The translations under genes were made by a program, and so were the position numbers. From Labia minor (taxonomy: Eukaryota; Arthropoda; Insecta; Dermaptera; Spongiphoridae), in NCBI GenBank assembly GCA_963082975.1, contig OY720345.1, positions 17,944,491 through 18,008,490 of the forward strand: a stretch of DNA of 64,000 bases, given 5' to 3'. This document shows positions 27,301-42,300 of this stretch, piece by piece; position 1 is the first letter of the stretch; every line of letters starts with the position of its first letter. Under the pieces are notes generated by a model that ran no database searches, was not told where the DNA came from, and saw only the letters and a program-made list of their open reading frames with translations.

Positions 27301-30300
27301 TTTTCAAATCATTATAAATTTTAAGAGGTATAGTGATGGAAAAATGTAAACGCCATGGGGTCGCTGTAATCAAGAAAGATCATTGCAATTGCCCGATAAC
27401 AGCGCCTCTTTTCCGTTTACATTTTTCTGCCATTGTACATTTAAATATATCATTTATTTAGTGAGTCTCTTCTTATTGTATCCTAAATTTAACAACCTTA
27501 TATTCTATTATTTTAATTTTTCTAAAATTAAAAGAAGTTTCCAATGCCTTGTCGAGGCCGAAAAATAAAAAATACAGTAACACAATAGTCTTTATTAACA
27601 AAAGTTTCTTGATTATCATATATTAATAATGATATATAAATACAAGTTTTTTTATTAAATTATTTTTCGTAAGGTTTTAGTACTATAAATTAAATCTCCT
27701 AGCATCTAACATAGCGTTAGATTGAATATCTCATTTAGAGAATGATTATTAAAAAAAGAATTGGAAATTTGTTCTCAATTTTTTTTTTATTTAATTAAAC
27801 ACAAGAATATAATTTTCGATTGATAAAACGACATAAAATTATTTGGAAAATATATTGGTAATTTGATAACTAGTATGCTTTGGTTAGTATAATCTTTTAA
27901 AAAATTTTAATTTTAATTTTTAATACAATTTTTTTTTTTGGTTTTGAGTTGATTATAATTTTACCAAGGGATAGATATATTTGTTTTTTGTTTTTTTTTG
28001 TTAAATATATTTAAACTGCGATCTTTTTATCTTGAAATTTATTAACATTTATTTGGAGAATGAATTGGATTTAAATTTACTAGATGCTTTATTTCTTTCA
28101 TTAAGTGCTAATGCAATTATATTATTCCATGGATGGAACTGAAGGGCTTTTAGACCATGTGTGTGCTTGATTTAGGAATCGCTCTATTGATGGCTTCTTT
28201 TAAAACAACATTAGTAAAATGATTTAGATAAGCAATTGTGACGTCCTTTTAAATGTTTCATTCAATTATGAATAAAAGAGTAAAGGACAACCAATTATCT
28301 TTATTTACAAGTTTTGTAAGGACATTTGATCTAAATATGATATAATAATTGAAAAATAATCACTTGAACAATTTTGAATCAATTTTTGATGGAAGATCAA
28401 TTTTTGAGAAGGTTTTATATTTGATGTTAGAAAAAATGTTGGTTAGTCGGCCTGTATCCGCTTGATACATCTAAGAGCGGCTTGTAAGGCCTAAACAAAT
28501 AAAGAAAACCTTTGTTCCTGAAAAATCAAAAGGGGATGAAATGGAATGGGATGAATCCTTAATATCTATTAATTTTGCTCGGAGGGCTAAAAAGAGGGAT
28601 TAATAAAAATACGATAGATACCTCTTCACTTCTAACGTTCTTTGAAAATTGGATGGACTGTATAAAAAGGTCTTTTTAAGATATTAAAGATTCTGGATGG
28701 ATAAAAGATCGTTAAATAAAAACTGATTTTTAATTAAAATCAATTTAGCATAATAATAAAAGATTAATTATATTTAGGATCACCTAAATATATATAACAA
28801 CTTAAATCTAAAATTTAATATAATTCAAAGGGGAGAATAAGTGCACTTATCTGTTTGACCACGGGGATTGGGAAAGGGAATTCGCCGTCTCGCATGTCTT
28901 GGATGATATCTCTGCTGCAGATTGATTGATCCAGATATCAATTGGATTTGGAAACCCTTCGAGTTTCCAACGGATTAACTGGACCCCAATGGCTCCAACG
29001 TGGCAGAAATGGTCCCCCTCAGGAACCAATGGGTTTGCCCTCTCGAAACAAACTCGGGAGCACAGGGCCGGCAGCTGAGGTCTCCGTAGAAGCGACGACG
29101 ATCCCAAATTGCACCACGTTCAAGTTGTAAATTTGAACGGGTCAAATGCGAGAGAAACTGGCCGAGCAAGGCGTCGGCGGGCCGAAAGACGGCAGGCAAG
29201 GAGGCAAGGGCGGCAAAACAACAAGGCCAGGCTCCCTAAACTCTATTGTTCTCCGTGAAACAAAGTTTTTGGCGCCATCTGGTTAGCAGTCTGTTAGATG
29301 GTCTGTGAACAAGGCTCTTCAGAGCGTTCTGTCCGCTTTTTTATGGAGATATGTAAGGGTGGGGAATGTCACTCATTAGGGGTGGTAGGGGAGGGAGGTG
29401 GTCAAACTTATTAATTTATTACAATAAAAATAAATATTTAAAATTATAAATGAAATTAACTTAAAATTCTCGATATAAATTCCATAATTACTTAACACTA
29501 ACATTTATAATTACTTAATTTTATTAATATATAAACATAGTCGGAGGGCGGTAATTCAAATTTGAATTTAGGTTCCATGCGGAACCACGGCCTTTAAAAC
29601 AAAATTTGCTAAATATGGTAATAAATAGCATATTATTTATTCTAAATTATATTTATACTATTAAAATCCTTTAACAGGAGTATAAGTTTGAGAATGAGTA
29701 TATTAATTCTTTTAATTTTCTATTATTAACATTTTAGATGGATGGAAATTGATATTGCATCTTGTCAATGAAATGGCATTGGCTGAAAGTGAAGAGACAA
29801 TGTAATTTTTTATTTTAATCGAAACACTGTTATTGGATCTCAAACAAATAGGATTGTTGCTTCCATAAATATTATAATTACTCATTTGAAAGGTTTGATG
29901 GGGCTTTAAATGAGTTTCTTGAACGTTTAATTATAGATTAATTCATTTCAATGTGAATAACTTATGAGCCACTAAAATTATTTCATTGTAAATTAGATTT
30001 TATCATAATGAAAGAAAGATAAGGGATTATCCAAAAATCAATGCTGTTGCTTACTAATCTATAGGGTATTTAAATCATTATTTTTTTCTAATACTTCTTA
30101 CTTCCTCTCCCCTCCCCTCCACTTTTACCATCTTTTGATTGAAGTTCAATGTTCATCTGAATCATTGAGTGAAAATAATTTTTAAAAGATTTATTTGATG
30201 TTGTTTGTATATATATATAGATATATATACAGAAAATATTTGTGTTTTTTACCGACCGACGATAGGAAAGAAAGTTGTTTTCACACCAAATTTCACATGT

Positions 30301-33300
30301 GGAGATTTTTACGAATCCCCACGAATCATGCATTTTATTAACAGAAAAAAGTATTTTTAGCATAATGTCTGTCAGTCCGTCCGTCCGCCTCTCCGTCCGT
30401 CCGTCCATCTGTTCGTTGTGTGTCCTTATGGACGTGTAAAGCTCGAACGGCTCAACGGATTTTGATAAAATTTGGTGTATTTATTTAATGAATCAGTAGC
30501 ATGAATTCCTCCTCTTTTGGTGTATATTCGGAAACCGGAAGTGGTGGTTTACAAATTTTAATTTTATATTCATTGTCGGAAATTATTCACTTAAAATATA
30601 GTATTAATTAATAATTGAGTAATTAAACTAAAAATAAAAACAACGATAATATAATTTAGTCATTTTAATTCAAATATTAAAAATATTTTTTTTTATATTT
30701 TATATATATATAAAAAAAAAATAATTTATTTGAAATCGTCGTTCGGTTCTGTGACTGGTCACAGCTCATTTTTTAAAGGAAAGTTTAATGCAGAGGTGTT
30801 TTGCGTTGAGAAACCCCTTTAGCACGTTTTACCGCGTATCAATAAGTAATTTTAAGAAAAGAAATATATATATATAACCACCCATACAGAGAGCGTCTAA
30901 AAACCTATATGTGACCAATTATATTGAATTCCATCTATCTATTTAATAACCGCAATATGTTATTAGATTAATTGGTGAGAAATTGAAAATAATTAGAAAA
31001 CATTCGTTGGGTAGACCAAACATAAAAGTAAATGTGTGCAAATTGGGTGAAAGTAATTCTGGATAAGGATGGTTGGAGGAATAAGGTTACTGCGAAAAAG
31101 AACTTCCAAGGGCATTAAAAATAAAATGCATATATATAAATATTTTTTTCCCAAACTGAGCCCATTAATAATTAAAAATTTCGTTTCCAAATATATTAAA
31201 CATTTTTTTAATGTAAGTGAAAAACTTATTTTAAAGACCGTCTGCATCCCCCCCCCACACATATCTTCCCTTTTACAAATATTATTTTTTTTTTTTTATT
31301 AATTTTACTAAATAATCTACATTTAACAATTATTTTTTTAATTTTAGAAAATTTAAAATCGAATAGTTTGTTTTTAAAATTAATCAAAAATTTATTATTA
31401 TTATTTCAAATAATATCATTGATCTTTTTTTAATAAGAAAAAATGTTCAGAAATAACATTTCACGAATTTTTTTATTAAAATAAATTTTCAAATATATAA
31501 TTATATAAAAAAATATTTAAATTATTTTTACTTAATTAATGAAATTGTATGCTAAATATTATATAAATGAAAGTCAGTCTGAATTTATTGATATTAATTA
31601 ATATTTTATATTAATGCTATAATCTTATATGGTTGTTTATATTATAACAAGATTTACCATTTAGATCTCACATTACCATCGTATTTTATAAATGATTTTA
31701 TTTATCAAAATTCACTTTATATGAATTAATATTATAATCAACCTCATATCAAATTTTGTGATAATAGATGCATGAATCGAAAAATATTCATAATAAAATT
31801 AATATATCATATTTTTCCATTTATTTATTTATTTATGTATTTTATTTTTCTTTTTTTATTATTTTTTTGTGTTTTGTAGAGGTTTCTCTTAAGAAAAACA
31901 GGGATTATATAATTTCTTGTATCTGAATCTGGCTGGGTTAAATATTTTACCGAAAACCATCGACATGCTTTCTAATAACAAAGTGGTTGTTTTTTGAACT
32001 CTGCTTTGGGAGAAACCTTTAAATGAATAGAATGTTTGTATTACAAGACAAAATTAAAGAACATTCCTGGCTTCTGATTTTATTAAATTTTTTTTTTTTT
32101 TTTTTTTTTAAATTTCTTTTTTTTTTAATTTTTATTTCATTTTATTTATAAATTTATTTTTCAGTAATTATTTGATTGAATTTCTAGCATTTTAGTTCAA
32201 TAAAAATTAATAGCATATTGAAGCATATTGGCAGCATGCACTTTTTGATTTGCATCTTATTTAATTTTTCTTTTCTTTTTCTTATTGCGTTGTTTATCTT
32301 AACCTTAATTTCTATATTATAGGATTGACCCCATCCTCAGTAACTGGTTTAAACACCTCCATAGCGGGATCAGGTATAACTTCATCGTCCACTTCTGGCT
32401 TAACAGCTTCTTCCTTAGCCGCACAAGATGCAGCTACTGTTGCAGCAGCAGCAGCAGCTGCCGCCGCCGCAGCCGCGGCTGCTGCACAATCAAGTACGCA
32501 TTCAGGTAAACAATAATTGTAAAGTAATTTTTGATGAATAATGGAGGGGATTATTATTATTTATTCATAGATTAATTTAGAATTGTATTACTCTTCAACT
32601 TAACCTTCAGTTCTGTTTAATTCAAATTTTATTAAACTAAAAAAATATAAACTACCAGCGGTCATCTAATATATGGTATATTATAAAGGTGAATGTTTGC
32701 GAGGATGTTTCTTGCTCTTAAAATAAAAATACTGAATAGATTTTAATGAAATTTTACAATAATATAACTTATAAATATAATACATCAGAATAACACATGA
32801 CAGACATCATCACAAACATTCACCTTTATAATATATAAAAGATGAATTTTTATGATGGTGAATAATTGGTGAAATTATATAGGATCAGCCGGTGGTCATG
32901 GATCCCAACCGCAACCCTTGGGATACGCGATGGTGGTCCCTGTAATGGCAGGTACGGTTCCTCCTGGGGGACCGGCAAATGTTCCTAAGCCAGGATCAGC
33001 CGGGGCTCCTGGTCAGCCTGCTTATGCAGTTATGCCGCCTGGTAAGTATTTTTTTCATATTAATTCATGTATAGTCCCTACTCTCTCGGAGTACGAGGTT
33101 TGTGAAAAGGTGAATTTTGAATTAGTTCGAAAAATATTTATTTATTCATCAATATCCATTTTGTCCCCTTCAAAGTAAGTCCCCTCTGATAAAATGTATT
33201 TATACCAGCGCTTCTTCAAATCGTCAAAGCACTTCTGAATTGCTCTTTTCATTATGGCAACACAAAGCCATGAGCTTGTTCTTCAGTTCCGACTTAATAT

Positions 33301-36300
33301 CATCAATTGTGGCAAAACGCTTTCCTTTCATAGGTCTCTTCAGTTTTGGGAGTAAGAAAAAGTCGCAGGGAGACTAATCTGGTGAATACGATGGTTGAGG
33401 CATGACTCTGGTGTTGTTTTTAGCCAAAAAATCACGAACAAGCTATGATGTGTGAGCTGGTGCTTTACCGTGATGCAGAATCCATGATTTGTTTTTCCAC
33501 AAATCCCATCGTTTGAGCCGTATTACTTCACGCAAACTTTGCATAAGTTCCTTATAGTATTCCTTATTAACATTACGACCTGTTGGCAAGAATTCATAAT
33601 GCACAATGTCATTGCAATCAAAGAAAGCAGTGGGCAAAACCTTGACATTTGATCGAACTTGGCGTGCTTTTTTAAAGCGCTTGTACCACTTATAAACATT
33701 TTTTTAAACAAAGTAGACTCGCCGAATGCCACAGTCAACATTTTAAGTGCATTGGAGCACTTTATTCCATTTTTAACGCAAAATTTAATACAGAGTCTTT
33801 GATCCAGTTTTTTTTAAAGTAAAAAATCGAAGAACACACATTAACGTGATTAACTTTTTCAGTTGTCAAAAACAAAATACTAATCCAAAATGGTAGATAA
33901 TTGCTATAAAAAACATATGTGTACCAACATAACAAAAAAATTTCGATAATCAAATGTACACAGCTCGCGAAAATTCAAATTTCATCTTCTTTTGAACAGA
34001 CCTCGTACTTCGATTAAATACAATTCCTAATTTTCTTAAAGTTAATGTTTCCTAAATTTCTATATTAAGTATTGGAATAAAAAAATAAAATTGAATAACT
34101 AAATAATTTTTTGGATTTAGGGTTTGTTGCTTCCACTCCAGGTGGTCGTTTAATGCCTGCCTTACCTTCAACAACGGGACTCCCTACAACCCTTTTACAT
34201 TATGAATACGATGGTAAGCTTCATCAATTTTCAATTGAATTCAGTTTATTTGGGTATGAACAAAAATTAAAAAAGAATTACTTTTAGCTGCTGCGGCAGC
34301 AGCAGCAGCAGCAGCGGCTGCAGCCGGTTCTCATCACTCTCATCATCATCATCATTTGTTACATACAACTCCAAGCACAGCACCACCACCTGATATTTCC
34401 CATCCAGGCCAAGTAGATATGTTAGACATTCCGGGAAAGGGTAGATGTTACGTGTATATTGCGAGGTAATTCTCATTTTTCGGTTTTATTCTCCTAACTA
34501 ACTCTTCAACACTTTCTATTAAATCAGAAAAAATAATATAATAATCTTTTCTAGATATTCTTACGATCCATTTCATCAGAGTCCTAATGAAAATCCTGAA
34601 GCTGAATTAGCTGTAAACGCTGGCGATTATTTACTCGTTTGGGGTCAAATGGATGAAGTTAGTCATTGAAAAAAAAAAAAATTAAAAAAAATTTTGATTT
34701 TGATAATTAATAATCATCAATCTTTTTCTAATTATTTACAGGATGGTTTTCTAGATGGAGAGCTTTTAGATGGTCGTCGCGGATTAGTTCCCTCAAATTT
34801 CGTACAAAAATTAGTTGGAGAGGATTTATTAGATTTTCATCAAGCACTCTTGGCAATTTTACGTGATGCAGATGATAGTGTTTCAACTAACATTGCCCAA
34901 GAGCTGGCCGATTTACAAGCAGCACAAGAAATGGGTCTTCTTGGTAAGTAAATAAATTTAACAACAAAACAAAAAAAAAATCTATAACAAACATATACAA
35001 TTTGATTATTTTTCTAAAGAGAAATAACGAAGAATGATATGAAAAATACATTATTGATCAATTAAAAAACAAAAATACATGAACAATCCCTATTGTCTTA
35101 AAAAATTTTTTTTAAATTATTATGGTACCTCAATTTTAAAATTAACTTCCAATTCAATAAAAATTTAAAAATAATATTATTAAGATTAAGATTTCATTTT
35201 AGTATTTATATATTATATGTATTTAAATAAATAATCTATAGTAAGCATCTTTTGATAAAATTAGTTATAGTTTTTAATTCTTAACCTAAAGAATATTATT
35301 TTATTTTTATTTTATATATAATAATAATTTCTATAATGAGAAAAAAAATTAATCAATTTTTTATTCTTTTTTTTTTTTTATAATTCATACAAGATAAATT
35401 TTCATTTTCTAAAATATTCTTCTTTCTATTATTTAGAACTTTTCATAGAACAGATCTTGTATCTTTTCATTAATCATCAAAATTCTAATGTTTCTTATTT
35501 AATTAATTTCTTTCTACTATCTTTCCACGCAATTTTATTAATTTTATTAATACTCTTTCATTAAGTTTTATTTAAATATTTAGTAAATTTATGATCTTTT
35601 TTATGTTCATTCACTCACAATCATTTATATTTTGGATTATCTTTCCGTCATACAATAATTTACATTAAAAAAATAGCGCAGAATATGGTTTTCATGTTCA
35701 AACGATGTTGCAAGTTCATATCAGATGGACTGATGGTGAAAGAAAAAATATTCTCGAAATTATTTTATATTATTATTTCAATTAATAGCTTGATCTATTG
35801 AAATATATAGAATATATATGTTTCAATAAAAATGATAAATCGGTGATTATATAAAATTACCGGTGATTATACATAATAACCACTGAATTTGGAAAATATG
35901 ATAAATTATTTTATATTTATCAAATTTTCATTATTTATATCATTATTTATAAAGTCCCCAACTCTTAATGGTGAATGTGATAAAAGTTTCTTATTTTACG
36001 AAAATATTTTACAAATTTGTTCTGGTCACCATAATCACCAATAAATTTGGGAAATACCCTAAATGGTAAATGTGATAAATATCATGACTTATAGAATGAA
36101 GGTTTTTTTGAGTAGTTACTATACTCAGAAAGATATTTTAGGTTAGACAATATGACAATAATACAAGACCACGAATAACAATATTTTATATTTTACAATT
36201 AAAAAGGGTACTTAAGTATTATCACAACCATATTGGTGGTATTAATATATATATATAAATATATAACTTTTAGCCAAAACCCCACTATTCGGTTTTTTTC

Positions 36301-39300
36301 GGTTCGGTTTTGATATAGGAAAATTATATAATTAATTAATTTTTTAACCTCTCACTCTTCAGTTTTTTTGATTTTCATATATCCAAACCGAACCGAAAAA
36401 AACCGAATAGTGGGGTTTTGGCTAAAAGTTATATATATATATATATTCCGTTTTTAGAATTGACGCAAACTGAGCGAATTTTTATAAAATAAGAAACTTT
36501 TATCACATTCCTCATTACGAGTTGGGGATTTTATAAACTAACCAGTAAATTTGATAAATATGAAATAATTTATCATATTTTCCAAATTCAGTGGTTATTA
36601 TGTATAATCACCGGTAATTTTATTATATTATTTTATTTATTTATTTAATTAAAGAGATTATATACATCTTTATCCTCTCCCTATTTAAAATATAAATATA
36701 TAAAAATTACAACAGAAAAACAAAAGAAAATAAAAATTTTATATAATCACCGATTTATCATTTTTATTGTAACATATATATATAAATAGAATTTAAAACT
36801 AAAATCGAATATAAACTAATTTATATTGTATAATTATATTACAATTTTGTGAGTATTTTTATTTTCGTAATTTTTTTTTCTCTTTAATTTATCACTTTTT
36901 AAATCACAATATTAATCGAGTAATTATAAGAATTTAAGAAACATTAATTAATGTTGGATGTTAATTTTAGTCATTTTTTTTTTTATTTTTTTATTTTTTT
37001 TTAATGAATGGAAGTAAATTATCAAAGTTGAGTGTATACTTTTTCGACAAAAATAAATATTAGAAAAAAAAGGGATTTAATTTGAGATCTTGTTCCAGTA
37101 GAGTTGGATCCTCTGGCTCCTAAATCCATCATCTCTTCTATCGCCATCCCACTATGCTTTAAGCCCTACGTTCATATGTCTTCGCTGATTCTTCGATTAA
37201 GCACATGAAGCAGAAGCAGCACGCATGCACGCACCTCCACATTTTCTTATTTTTTTTTTAAATTTTTTTTTCTATGTTTAAAACGCACGGTCTTGTTCTG
37301 GTCTTTGTTTGTTGTCGTGTTGTTGTTGTTGTTGTTGTTGCGGTTGTTTGCGGATCCCTTCTCTAGACACAGGACGACGTTATGCCAGACGAGCGAAACG
37401 CCACGCGACCGCAGCGGCGGAGGCAGCCAAAGCGGCCGCCCGACGGCTCACCGGCCGTTCCTTCGGGCCCGACTCGGTGCCGCACCGTCACTGTACGTAT
37501 CACAACCAAACATTACATCTACTCACACACACACACACACCATATCCATTCACATTCATAAATATATATATACTTACATCCATTCATACATATACACATA
37601 TACATAGAATACTTACACCAGAGCCCGCTCTAGAGAGCAGCAAACCGGGCATTTTTCCGGGGCGGCAAGTTTGAAAGGCGGCAAATTTGAAGGGCGGCAT
37701 TTTGGTTATGAATGTAATAAATTTTAAGAATATAGAACCGGCAAATTATTCTATTGCCCGGGGCGCCGTTGATGCTAGAGCGGGCGCTGCTTACATACTA
37801 CATAACATATAAACACAAATGCACTCTCTTTCTCTTTCTTTTACTCTCTCTCTCTCTTTCTCTCTCAAATTCTTTCTCTTTACACCCATATTAATAACAC
37901 ATTGATTTTTTAACTCTTATATTACCATCTAGTTAGATACCCTTTTTAACCAACATACTAATACATAAAAAAATACATCTCTAAGGCCGTATTCTTAGAA
38001 ATTATATTTACTCAAAGTCATATCTATTGCTGCTTCATCCTGGGCTCAATCAATGATTTATTTTCTTTTAATCTAATCTGTTTTTTCTTCTATTTAAACT
38101 TTAAAGAGAGAATATATTATATATTTATATAGAGATGAATGAATAATTAGATTTAAAAATTGGACTGACAGCTCTCGTTGGAATATTTTATCTATTTGGA
38201 AAATCCATCTGAAAAATTTTTATTATAAGAATTTTTTTAATTTATAAATAGTAATGAAAGTTATTAATAAAATTAAAAAGGTTAAAGGTAAGTTATTTTA
38301 AAAACACAGTTTTGTTTCAAAATAAATTTTTATTCAATTAAATATTTATATCAACCGTTTCGTCATCATCAGAAGTTTGTACTATTTTGTTTGTATACGT
38401 GTAGTACAGTTCTTTGTATAGTATAGTGATCAGAAGTTTATACTTTTGTTTGAATAATAGAAACTTCTAATGAACACAAAACTGTTAATATAATCATAAA
38501 ATTGAATAAAAATTTATTTTGAAACATAAAACCGTGTGATTTTAATAACTTAACTTTAATCTTTTTAATTTTATTAATAACTTTCTTTACCATTAACCAA
38601 TTGAAAATTTTTATAAAAAAAATTTCAGATTGATTTTTCAAATAGATAAATGAATGGTTAATTCATAAAACATATTTTCATCAAACTGACCAAAATTTTC
38701 AGATTTTTTTTTTTTAAATTTTAAATGACAATTATGAATTGAAATGAATGTCTTTCTACTGTCTCATTGGAACTGAATTATTTTTAATTGAAATTATGGA
38801 AATAATTTGAAGCTTGTAAATACGCAAATTATTGCAATGGACCTGGCTTATTTTTTTTAAAAAAATATTAAAATCCTCAAAATTTTTGAGTCTTTCAAAA
38901 TAAAAAAATATTACATTATTAAGATGTTTTACTTTCATTAGTTGCCCAAAATATTGCAAAATTAGGGAATATTATTTAACAGGGAAAAAACCGTTAGACA
39001 ATTTTATTAAATTGTTTACTATCCATCAGTTTAATAGGAATAGGCAATAGCCACCATCGTAGCCGTTGAGTTTTGTAAGTCAAGCTCATGATTTCTTGAC
39101 TAAAAGATGTGTTTTGATATGGTAAACAAAGTCATCATAATAATACATGAAAATGGTTAAGAATATGATTATGCATTCATATATTATTTGAAATAAAATA
39201 TTAATTTATTAATTAAGTATAATTTCTAGATTTGTAGTATTTACTTTATTATGGTATACGTGGTTTAGTATTATTATATGTACTTATATTCTTTGATAAT

Positions 39301-42300
39301 GATTTCAAAGAATTTTTCAATAATAATCAACTAACATACGTATATTGATTAATTCATATATTGATATGTTTTATTGGAGTGGTGGTCAAGGTGGTTAAAT
39401 GCAGTGGGCGCCAACCTTTCCACCACAAGAGACACTAAAATTATAATTTTAAAAATATTTTCTAGAAATTTAAGAGAGCTCTTATAAATATTGTTTTTTT
39501 TAATTTGGATGAAAACCAAAAATTTAATTATTATATTTATTATTCATTATTTTTACCGACCGACGATAGTAAGGGAGGTATTGTTTTCACACCAAATTTC
39601 ACATGTGGAGATTTTTAAATATCTCCACTAATTTTTAGCATCATGTCTGTCCGTCTGTCCATCCGTCCGTATAGATGTGTACAACTTGAACGGCTTAACC
39701 GATTTTGATAAAATTTGGTGTATTTACTTAATGCATCAGTATGATGAATTGATCAACTTTTGGTGTATATCCGGAAACCGGAAATGGTAGTATTAACGAT
39801 CGACGATAGGAAGGGAAGGGTTATTTTCACACCAAATTTCACATGAGGAGATTTTATACATATCTCCACGAATCATACACTTTGTATTGGTATTATCTTC
39901 TGGAAAATCATCTTCATTAGTTTTTTCTTAATTTAAAATTATATAACGTCACCCAGCTCTTCATGACGTCACAGCCAGCTCCTACTGATATATTTTAGAT
40001 AAAATAAAATTAAAAATATTTATGTTATATTCATATCTGTTTTTTATTGCATTAATAGATACATTTAAATTATTTGAAATTGTTACTGTAGCTGGAAATT
40101 AATTTATTTCAAACCGTCGGTCGGTTCTGCGCCTGGCCACAGGTCAACTTATTTATTATCTCGTTAGATTGCGATCACGAAAATTTTTTATGTCGAGATT
40201 TTGATGTTATTATACGTTTTGAAGACCTCTGAGACATTTTCACTAAGGTTGAGAAAAATGTCTGTCTGTGTGTATGTAGACAAGATTACGCAAATACTTT
40301 TGAGCTAGAATCATGAAATTTGGTACACGGGCATTATTCAAAATTCGTAGTTTTTTTTATCAAATTTTGAGAAATGTAGCTCAACCGGAAGATGGTCATT
40401 ACCTACAACGTTTTGATTTTTTGACCGTAAAAATAAAAATATATGTTTGATAGTTTTTCACATGATTAAAAATTGTATAAAACTGCTTTATATAGATTTC
40501 AGCTTGATTGAATCGCTGAAAGTACCGGAATTAATTGTTTAAATTTTTTAACACGTTTACTGCCAATCACGCGCTAGCATGTGACGTGGTGTCATCAACA
40601 AAGAGCCAATTTAATGGTGTAATAAATATTATTTATTAATTTTGATTTATAATTTATAATTAATTAAATTTAATTTAAATATAATATATTATGTTATTTA
40701 ATCCAATTCAAATTTGCGAGATAATCGTGTGGATATAATCCAGATTTTTTATGAAGTAATTATATAATCGAATTAATTATCTTACAAATAAAATAAAAAT
40801 ACCCATTCACATTCCAATGGCATTGTCAGGATATTATTATGAAAAGTCAAAAAATATTTTTTTTTTCACTTTTATTCTCTCTCTATACTATAATTTGATT
40901 GAAGTGAAATTAAATAGAAATACTAAAATTATTATACTATATATCATATAATGATATAATATTTTTATAAATAATTTTGAAAATCATAAATTCATCAAAC
41001 GAACATTTGATTCAAATTGTGATTTTAATTCTATGTTCGTTATAAATTCAGTGGTGGGACAATAACTAATACTAATAAGTCAACGATCGCAAATATTTTC
41101 TTTTATTTTAATTTACCAGGTTGACTTAAATAGAAAATCCAAGAATATTTATTTTGAAATATAAGTAATTGAAATAATTAAAAATAAAACAAAAATATAT
41201 AATGTAACAAAAACTCTCTCTTTAAATGTTAAATAGAGATATAATTTTTTATTTATTTATTATATTTTTCTATTACATTGCTATCTAATTAAGTAATATT
41301 TGTATGATGTAAAATTTATATTTTCTCTTTGCATTTTATTATTAATTTTTTTTTTTGTAAAAAAATAAAGAAAGAAATTAACTTTTTAGATTCAAGTTGA
41401 TAGATTTTTAATTTTTGTTTCTTTTTTTTATCACAATCTATTTATTTGTCTATTAAAGCTTGAATTTCACTTCATTTTTTGCTAAAAGCTAAAGCTAGTA
41501 ATATTTATTTATTGATTGATTAGCTCTTAATTTCATTACTTGATGGTTACTTCATCACAACTCGAGTACGTATCACTTTTCAAACAATCAATTGATCATC
41601 AATGGAAAAATTTATCAATATACTCGTATTATACTTGTTCATTGGAATTATCATAAGTATTGATATAATAATACTTATATTTTAAATTGTTAAATTAATT
41701 TTTATAGAAATTAAAATTTCAGTCAATTTTAATTGAAAAAATATTATAGAATAGTATAAATATAAACATAATACACATATAAAAATTGATAATTTTTATT
41801 CTTAACTAAATAAATTCCTATTCATATAACATATTTAAATTGTTTATGGCTTAAACATTGAAAAATCACATAAATTTTCGAAGGAATTTAATAAAAATAA
41901 ATGAAATATTAAGAGGGCAAAAAAATATCTTGTCTGATAAATATATAAAATAATTAAATGACAAACATTAATAAGTTATTAAGAATCAATAAAAATAACC
42001 ATCACAAAAAATGTTGCAAATTAATGATAATTAAGATAAAATTTGAACAAAAACTGTTGGTAATTGTTCAGATTAGTAGTCATGTCATGGATTTGGATAA
42101 AACGTTATCAGTGGATTCTTTGTAAATTCCAAAGAAACTTTCCTTATGTAATTTTTACGGGTCGCTTTTAATTTATGGGATAAAAACTATTAAAATTTGC
42201 ATTTAAATCCATTGATATTCTATTTAGATACCATGTTTTATTAATTTGACCAGCCGATGGCTCCACCAATTTTTTGTTATTTTTTCTGTTCGGATTGGAT

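Noticed and set aside
28847-29199. Ribosomal RNA fragment as explanation of the GC-rich island
   Set aside because: I compared it in mind with conserved 18S/28S words and found no convincing match; left as unidentified.
37293-37607. 104-codon frame with poly-Leu start before exon 12
   Set aside because: The Leu/Cys run is the (TTG)n tract upstream of the acceptor, not coding; the rest is a shifted frame of exon 12.
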